Source: Rhizobium mesoamericanum STM3625 (GTDB lineage Bacteria > Pseudomonadota > Alphaproteobacteria > Rhizobiales > Rhizobiaceae). Taken from it: a stretch of 64,000 nucleotides of DNA. The stretch is from NCBI RefSeq assembly GCF_000312665.1, contig NZ_HF536773.1, positions 1,420,661 through 1,484,660 of the forward strand, written 5' to 3'. Shown in pieces: positions 59,181-64,000 of the stretch. Position 1 is the stretch's first letter; each line of letters begins with the position of its first letter. The notes beneath the pieces were generated by a model. That model was not told the DNA's origin, ran no database searches, and saw only the letters and a program-made list of their open reading frames with translations. A program made the position numbers and the translations under genes.

Positions 59181-61643
59181 CTAATACGAAGTCGGCAGCA
59201 GGTAGTTGGACGGCGAGGGCAGGTCGATTATGGACCTCACGTCCGTGGCATTCGCCGCTACGATCAGCTGATAGGTTCCCGATTCAGCCAGGAAGGCGCC
59301 GGTCTCGATGTCGAAATAAGCGAGATCGCGGGGAGTGATCTTCAGCGTGGCAGTCCCAGTTTCGCCGGGCTGCAGCGAGAGCTTTGCGAAAGCGCGCAGT
59401 TCCTTGTTCGGCCGTTCCACCTTGGCTCTCGGCGAGCTGACATAGAGCTGGACGAGTTCCGAGCCGGGCCGGTCGCCTATATTGGTGAGGTCGACGCGGA
59501 CGGTCACGCCTTCGGAACTCATTTCAGTTGCCGAGAGCTGCGGTTCGCTCCAGCGGAAGCGGGTATAGCTGAGGCCGAAGCCGAAAGGAAAGAGTGGGCC
59601 GACGGCGCGCGTATCGTGGTGGCGGTAGCCGACGAAGACACCTTCGGCATAGCGCACATGGCCGTCCTGACCCGGATAGACGGCAGGATCGCCCGTGATG
59701 GCGGAATTGTCGGTCAGCGCCTTCGGGAAGGTCTGCGAGAGGCGGCCGCCGGGCTCGGCATCTCCGAACAACACGTCGGCGACGGCATTGCCGAGTTCCT
59801 GCCCCGGATACCACATCTGCAGGACGGCGCGGACCTTGCCAAGCCAGGGCATCTCGATTGGGCCGCCGGTCTGCAGCACGACGATGGTATTGGGGTTAGC
59901 GGCGGCAACCTTCTCGATCAGTTCCTTCTGCCGGCCCGGAAGCCGCATGTCGGGAAGGTCCAATCCTTCCGTATCCCACTCGCCGTCACGGCCGACGAAG
60001 AGAAGGGCTACTTCGGCATTGCGGGCAGTCTCGACGGCAGACTCGATATCGGCCTCGCCGAGCGGCTTTTCGACGCCGAAGCGGACCGCGATGAGGTTGA
60101 TCCCTTCCTCGCTAGCCATGGACGGCTCATATTCGACGGTGATTTCGTAGGAACGGCCCGCTTCCAGCGGCACCGCGCCGCGCTGTTCGTCATTGGCGGT
60201 GCCGAAATAATTCTCGCCGCGCGTCCAGCCTTCACGGCCATCGACAGTGAGCCGGCCGTCGACAAAGAGCCGCGCCAGACCGGCATTGGTCATGCCGAAG
60301 GCATGCTCGCCGCTCTCCTCCGGCGTGAAGTGCATCTTCATTCGCGCCGAGAAATCGGCAGGGTCGAGCTCTTCCGACGGCAGCTCAAACCAGAAGAATT
60401 CGCCCTTGTCCACGGTCTCGATATGAAGCGGATCGCCCTTGCAGCCGCGTCCCTTGAAATATTCGACAGCGATCTTGCCCTTGAACACGTCGATAAGGCG
60501 GTTATGGCGGCAGCCGACCGCGTGGCTGATGCTGTTGGCGTTAGAAAGAGCGGCTCGAATGCCTTCGAGCGGGCTTACCGTATAATGGGCGGCAATCTGC
60601 GCGCTGCCGCCGCCCATGACGCGGGCGCTATCGGCGTTCGGCCCGATGACGGCGATCCGGTCGAGCGAGGGCTTAGCAAGCGGCAGGATGCCGTCGTTCT
60701 TGAGGAGGACAGCGCCTTCGGCGCCGAGGCGCCGGATCAGCGCGCGGTCTTCCGGCAAGTCGATCGCCCGTTCGGTGAGGTCTGGCTTGCTCTTGAACGC
60801 GCCGACCCGCTCGAGCAGCCGCAGCATGCGCCGCGCCGCCGTCCGCACGGTGGCCGCCTCCACCTTGCCTTCACGCACCGCCGCAACCAGCTTCTCGCCG
60901 CGGTCGCGAGCCGGGCCTGGCATTTCGAGATCGAGGCCGGCATTGATCGTCTCAGCCGTGGAATGCGAGCCGAACCAATCTGACATGACGATGCCGTCGA
61001 AGCCCCATTCCTCGCGCAGCACCTTGGTCAGCAGCCAATGATGCTCGCTCGTATAGGTGCCGTTGAGGCGGTTGTAGGAAGACATGACGGCCATGACGCC
61101 AGCGCGGCGGACAGCCTGCTCGAAGGGCGGGAGGTAGATTTCGCGCAGTGTCCTCTCGTCGATATCGGACGACATGGTCTGCCGCTCGATTTCGGATTCA
61201 TTGCCGGCGAAATGCTTGATCGTCGCGGCAATCCCTTCCCCCTGCACACCCTCGATATAGGCGACGGCGAGTTCTGCGGTCAGCATCGGATCTTCGGAAT
61301 AACATTCGAAATTGCGTCCGTTGAGGCCGGAACGATGAATGTTCACCGTCGGCGCGAGCAGCACGGCAGCACCCTTGCTCTTTGCCTGGCGGGCAAGGGC
61401 AACTCCCATCTGCTTGACGAGATCAGGATTCCAGCTGGCGCCGAGCGCGATGGCGACGGGGAAACAGGTCGCCTTGACACCGGCGACCAGCGAGCCCGCA
61501 CCGCGGGCGCCGTTCGGCCCGTCCGTCACCTTGATCTTCGGGACGCCGAGGCGCTCGACGGCAACGGTCGTCCAGAAATCGGCGCCCGACAGCAGCGAAA
61601 CCTGCTCTTCGAGCGTCATCTTGTCGAGAATGGAATCGATCAT
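59181..61643 (-). CDS. Glycoside hydrolase family 3 beta-glucosidase
   Basis: Cytoplasmic GH3 enzyme of 820 residues, no signal peptide. The N-terminal domain has LLSGADFWTTVAVERLGVPK, VTDGPNGARG, KHFAGNESEIERQTMSSDID and the nucleophile aspartate in GIVMSDWFGSHST. The second domain contains VLLKNDGILPL and a PA14-type insertion (about residues 390-530). The C-terminal fibronectin-III-like domain has PFGFGLSYTRF and PNKELRAFAKLSL. Domain order and length match the Agrobacterium Cbg1-type beta-glucosidases. It removes terminal glucose from imported oligosaccharides or plant glucosides. It is divergent from a TetR gene. Confidence 0.93.
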   Translation of the reverse strand: MIDSILDKMTLEEQVSLLSGADFWTTVAVERLGVPKIKVTDGPNGARGAGSLVAGVKATCFPVAIALGASWNPDLVKQMGVALARQAKSKGAAVLLAPTVNIHRSGLNGRNFECYSEDPMLTAELAVAYIEGVQGEGIAATIKHFAGNESEIERQTMSSDIDERTLREIYLPPFEQAVRRAGVMAVMSSYNRLNGTYTSEHHWLLTKVLREEWGFDGIVMSDWFGSHSTAETINAGLDLEMPGPARDRGEKLVAAVREGKVEAATVRTAARRMLRLLERVGAFKSKPDLTERAIDLPEDRALIRRLGAEGAVLLKNDGILPLAKPSLDRIAVIGPNADSARVMGGGSAQIAAHYTVSPLEGIRAALSNANSISHAVGCRHNRLIDVFKGKIAVEYFKGRGCKGDPLHIETVDKGEFFWFELPSEELDPADFSARMKMHFTPEESGEHAFGMTNAGLARLFVDGRLTVDGREGWTRGENYFGTANDEQRGAVPLEAGRSYEITVEYEPSMASEEGINLIAVRFGVEKPLGEADIESAVETARNAEVALLFVGRDGEWDTEGLDLPDMRLPGRQKELIEKVAAANPNTIVVLQTGGPIEMPWLGKVRAVLQMWYPGQELGNAVADVLFGDAEPGGRLSQTFPKALTDNSAITGDPAVYPGQDGHVRYAEGVFVGYRHHDTRAVGPLFPFGFGLSYTRFRWSEPQLSATEMSSEGVTVRVDLTNIGDRPGSELVQLYVSSPRAKVERPNKELRAFAKLSLQPGETGTATLKITPRDLAYFDIETGAFLAESGTYQLIVAANATDVRSIIDLPSPSNYLLPTSY

Positions 61644-61807
61644 GCAAACCTCCCGTTAAAAGACTGCTCACATCGCGGCCCTAAACCTACCGATTACTCA
61701 GTATTTTTAACATGTCAAGCAGCGGGGCGTGATGTAAGAAGAGCACAACTCAGCCCGAGGATTGCGGATCGGCGGTTCGACGTTAAAAAAGGGCGACGGG
61801 AGAAACG

Positions 61808-62440
61808 ATGGCAGAAGAAGAGAAGACCGACAGGATCGAGAAACGGCGACGCCAGTCCCCCAAGGGAGAGGAGCGCCGCGCAGAAATCTTGGCTGCGGCT
61901 CTGCGGCGCTTTGCGGAAGACGGCTACCAGAATGCCGCGATCGGCGATATCGCTCGCGATGTCGGCCTGTCGCTGCCCGGTCTGCTGCACCATTTTCCGA
62001 CCAAGGTGGACCTCTTGCTCGCAATCCTTGCCAAGCAAGATATAGATAGCGCCGACTTCATCGGCCACTTCCGCTCGGATCTGCGTAGCCTGCTCAAGGG
62101 CATGGTTGACATCTTCCGGCGCAACGCCGGTATGATCGAGGTCGTCAGAGCCTTCGCCATCCTGAATGCCGAGAGCTTGATGAAAGACCATCCGGCCAAG
62201 ACGTGGTTTCTCAATCGCACCGCGCGGATGCAAAATGATATTGCTGTGACCTTCGAGCGGGCAATCGCCGAAGGTTCAATCGATGGTGGCGTTGACGCGA
62301 TGGCGATGGCGGCCGAGCTGATCGCCATGATGGACGGGCTGCAAATGCTTTGGCTCCGCCAACCCGATCGTTTCGACATGGTGGGTGGACTGGAAGCTTA
62401 CGTCAACCGACTGCTGACGAGCCTCGGCCTAGAGCACTAA
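61808..62440 (+). CDS. TetR family transcriptional regulator
   Basis: TetR-type repressor of 210 residues: RRAEILAAALRRFAEDGYQN, AAIGDIARDVGLSLPGLLHH and FPTKVDLLLAIL form the HTH, followed by a helical ligand-binding domain. The first 20 residues are charged. It is divergent from the GH3 beta-glucosidase gene (164-base gap), its likely target. The small palindrome TACTCAGTA (61695-61703) in the gap resembles half of TetR-type operators, weak evidence. The inducer is perhaps a glucoside. Confidence 0.9.
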   Translation: MAEEEKTDRIEKRRRQSPKGEERRAEILAAALRRFAEDGYQNAAIGDIARDVGLSLPGLLHHFPTKVDLLLAILAKQDIDSADFIGHFRSDLRSLLKGMVDIFRRNAGMIEVVRAFAILNAESLMKDHPAKTWFLNRTARMQNDIAVTFERAIAEGSIDGGVDAMAMAAELIAMMDGLQMLWLRQPDRFDMVGGLEAYVNRLLTSLGLEH

Positions 62441-62687
62441 AGGGCAAACCGGCCAATGACAACATCGATGCTGTAGAGATATTGGCGGGCTCGAGGCGTC
62501 GTCCAAGTTCGAGCCAAATGCATTTGTTGCCATGATCGAGCTTGGCGATCGCAAGCGTCAGGATGTTGGCGTCCCGGTTACCCCGTTTGACAGTGGCAAT
62601 CTGCGCCACTTCGCAATGCGTCGTCACAGCCCGGTCAGCTGCCTGGTCATCGATGCAGTGATAGTACCAATCGTCGAATTTCTGCAC
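62403..62687 (-). CDS. Hypothetical protein downstream of Arc-type gene
   Basis: A 94-codon frame with a GTG start, in the same frame as the Arc-type gene upstream and separated only by the TAG of that gene plus about seven codons. The first 50 residues (QKFDDWYYHCIDDQAADRAV onward) look protein-like, while the end runs antisense into the TetR gene, where it is not plausible. It may be the relic of a downstream gene. No family is recognised. Confidence 0.25.
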   Translation of the reverse strand: MQKFDDWYYHCIDDQAADRAVTTHCEVAQIATVKRGNRDANILTLAIAKLDHGNKCIWLELGRRLEPANISTASMLSLAGLPFSALGRGSSAVG

Positions 62688-62708
62688 GCGTCCCGCGGAG
62701 CCGGCTGC

Positions 62709-62978
62709 CTAGGGCTTTCGCTTGGAATTTCGATCTTGGCTGCCGGTGTTCAATTCTTGCTTCAAAATAAGAGCTTGCACGTGAGCAAGCCTGGATCGGA
62801 TAGCCTCGATTTCGTCGATCAACCCTCCTTGGTCAGTTTCACTGCGACCAAACGACTGCTCAAGGCGATAAACGACCTCTGACGTGATGGTTCGAGAGTT
62901 GGCGCGTGCAGCGGCCTCGATTTCCCGTTTCAAATCTTGGGGAATTCGCAACCGGAAATGAGGGTCACCGCGGCTCAT
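62709..62978 (-). CDS. Arc-family ribbon-helix-helix repressor
   Basis: Small DNA-binding protein of 89 residues. MSRGDPHFRLRIPQDLKREI then EAAARANSRTITSEVVYRLE is the Arc/MetJ-type ribbon-helix-helix, followed by a helical tail with a glutamine- and leucine-rich stretch (HVQALILKQEL) that may form a coiled coil. The start at 62978 has GAGGTG upstream; an in-frame GTG at 63044 would lie inside the operators. Two strong operator-like repeats just upstream suggest autoregulation. Such genes are common on phages and plasmids. Confidence 0.82.
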   Translation of the reverse strand: MSRGDPHFRLRIPQDLKREIEAAARANSRTITSEVVYRLEQSFGRSETDQGGLIDEIEAIRSRLAHVQALILKQELNTGSQDRNSKRKP

Positions 62979-63009
62979 TGCGGCACCTCGACACTTTTTA
63001 CTTGCGGAT

Positions 63010-63054
63010 ATGACGCACGGTGTGTTACACAAAATATGACGCACGGTGCGTCAT
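63010..63054 (-). promoter_or_regulatory. Direct-repeat and palindromic operators upstream of the Arc-type gene
   Basis: ATGACGCACGGTG occurs twice (63010-63022 and 63036-63048), 26 bases apart. The second is part of the perfect palindrome ATGACGCAC-G-GTGCGTCAT (63036-63054). They lie 32-76 bases upstream of the ATG at 62978. Spacing of about 2.5 helical turns suits paired binding of ribbon-helix-helix dimers. Confidence 0.65.
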
Positions 63055-63343
63055 GAGATTGGAGTGGCCTCAAGGTAAGCACTCTGCTTGCCGGTCGGTT
63101 AGGCAGTCCGCGAGACGGTAAATTTGTGTATGAGGAGTCGACCTGCAATCTGGGGCACCTGAAGGCTGTGCATTGTAAGGGCAGAATTCAAGCGGGGACT
63201 GTATAAATGGTACACTCCGCCCTTTCGAATCCATTCAGTTAATGTGTACCGGAAAACCATAACTGGTTGACAGGCCCGCAAGCAAATCAAAGCGTGCGGT
63301 AAAGCATCTTTTTTGACAGAAAAGCGATCAGAAAAGCCGACTC
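63055..63343. other. Intergenic, nothing recognised
   Basis: About 290 bases between the Arc-type operators and the truncated LysR gene. It should carry both promoters. The frames present have no motif or start signal. Confidence 0.4.
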
Positions 63344-63829
63344 ATGGAATTGCGCCAGCTCTCCTATTTCAAAGCGGTGGCCGAGGAACTGCACTTCGGC
63401 CGGGCTGCAGCGAGGGTGCGGATTGCCCAGCCGGCGCTCAGCAATCACGTCATGGCGCTGGAAAGGGAGCTCGGCGGTGCGCTGTTCATCCGCTCGACCA
63501 GGCGGGTGGAACTGACCAGGGCAGGAGAGACGTTCTATGATCGCTGCGTGCGCATCCTCAGCGAGGTCGATCTGACCACCGAGCTGACGCGGGCGGCCGG
63601 CGGCAGCCGCATGCGCCAGATCAAGATCGGCACCGTCCATCCGGCCACCATCGGCATGCTGCCGACCTTCCTTGCGAAGATCGCCCGCAAGTTCCCTGAC
63701 GTGAAGATCCATATCGCTTCCGGCAACACCGGCGAGATCATCCGCATTCTGGAAAGCGGCCAGGATCCGACCGCCTCGCGCGACGACATCGTCGATATCG
63801 CCCGGTCGCTGGCACGGCCCCGGCGGTGA
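63344..63829 (+). pseudogene. Truncated LysR regulator, tail supplied by repeat
   Basis: A normal LTTR beginning (MELRQLSYFKAVAEELHFGR, then AAARVRIAQPALSNHVMALE) and the first lobe of the effector domain run to about residue 143 (GEIIRILESGQ). There the dispersed repeat starts and the reading frame continues into it as DPTASRDDIVDIARSLARPR and stops. About 150 residues of the effector domain are lost. The HTH is intact, so a short DNA-binding product could still be made, but it is best treated as a pseudogene. Confidence 0.8.
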
Positions 63830-63961
63830 GGGCAGTCGTGTTCGGCTAATCCCGACGGCTCGGCTGCCCGTCCGTCCTTGGCTAGCTGCCTGCTGTTGAG
63901 CATCCCTATGATGCCCGCGCCGTCGCCTCCTGCCCCGGCTGTTGGTCCTGCCGGGCTCGCG
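63774..63961 (+). repeat. Dispersed repeat, copy B, inside a LysR gene
   Basis: Second copy of the element at 55872-56073, same orientation, about 190 bases, beginning GATCCGACCGCCTCGCGCGA. It interrupts the LysR gene at 63773. It lacks about 14 bases present in copy A, mainly near CGCGGG and in the middle part. No target duplication can be judged because the sequence beyond 63961 is not the rest of the LysR gene within the 39 bases left. Confidence 0.8.
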
Positions 63962-64000
63962 CTGGCCCGCAACGGCGTTGCCGTCCTCCACTTCCGTTCC

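Noticed and set aside
59058..60983. 641-codon open frame on the plus strand
   Set aside because: Wholly antisense to the GH3 beta-glucosidase, whose motifs are unambiguous. Composition is that of a high-GC shadow frame.
63287..63991. 234-codon minus-strand frame across the truncated LysR gene and repeat
   Set aside because: Antisense to the LysR HTH; similar arginine/glycine-rich minus frames at 55729-56136 come from the shared repeat and not from a protein family.
1..64000. CRISPR arrays, tRNA or rRNA genes, intact insertion sequences, replication origin
   Set aside because: Looked for regularly spaced repeats, transposase motifs and conserved RNA sequences on both strands. None was seen.

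Overview
The window reads as high-GC alphaproteobacterial DNA of the Rhizobiaceae (Rhizobium/Agrobacterium/Sinorhizobium type). The evidence is the gene families and their pairings: a TPP-riboswitch thiMED operon, an Lrp-type PutR divergent from a bifunctional PutA, a ribitol locus with a sugar ABC transporter, a ThuA/Gfo-Idh/ROK sugar locus, many LysR regulators, and a dispersed repeat with two copies here. No rRNA, tRNA, replication, ribosomal or other core housekeeping genes were found. The density of catabolic and transport loci, each with its own regulator, plus several decaying pseudogenes, suggests a megaplasmid/chromid or an accessory chromosomal region. That placement is inference.

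Layout, 0-8 kb: a ROK sugar kinase and a divergent ROK repressor, then an orphan MalK/UgpC-type ABC ATPase. Next comes a LysR gene divergent from a redox-type operon (AhpD-like, NmrA-like reductase, secreted cupin). This operon shares a 12-bp operator-like sequence with the promoter of an Rrf2 regulator on the other side of an MscS pseudogene. 8-15 kb: ribitol catabolism on the minus strand (AraC regulator, binding protein, ATPase, permease, ribitol dehydrogenase, ribulokinase). 15-22.4 kb: a probable 2-hydroxyglutarate operon with enzymes for both enantiomers (YdiJ-type D-2-HG dehydrogenase, Lrp regulator, LhgO L-2-HG oxidase), a divergent LysR, and a D-amino-acid dehydrogenase closed by a strong terminator.

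22.4-29 kb: an uncharacterised sugar locus (ThuA-like, Gfo/Idh dehydrogenase, ROK regulator, divergent to a binding protein and two permeases) that lacks its own ATPase. 29-33 kb: a secreted metallo-beta-lactamase-fold protein, a small secreted protein and a TctDE-like two-component system. 33-38.5 kb: a NitT/TauT-type ABC transporter downstream of riboswitch-controlled thiMED. 38.7-46.4 kb: putR/putA, a ferric-reductase-like flavocytochrome and a CPA1 Na+/H+ antiporter preceded by a perfect hairpin.

46.4-64 kb is more mosaic: three SDR/LysR/SnoaL-type genes, a GAF-PAS-GGDEF-EAL protein, remnants of an alpha/beta-hydrolase and of a cystathionine beta-lyase-like gene, a cluster of three small unknown proteins behind a perfect 27-bp inverted repeat, a 3-oxoacid CoA-transferase pair divergent from a PAS-LuxR regulator with a perfect palindrome between them, a Phd/VapC toxin-antitoxin pair with an apparently damaged antitoxin start, a GH3 beta-glucosidase with a divergent TetR, an Arc-type repressor with clear operators, and a LysR gene truncated by the dispersed repeat.
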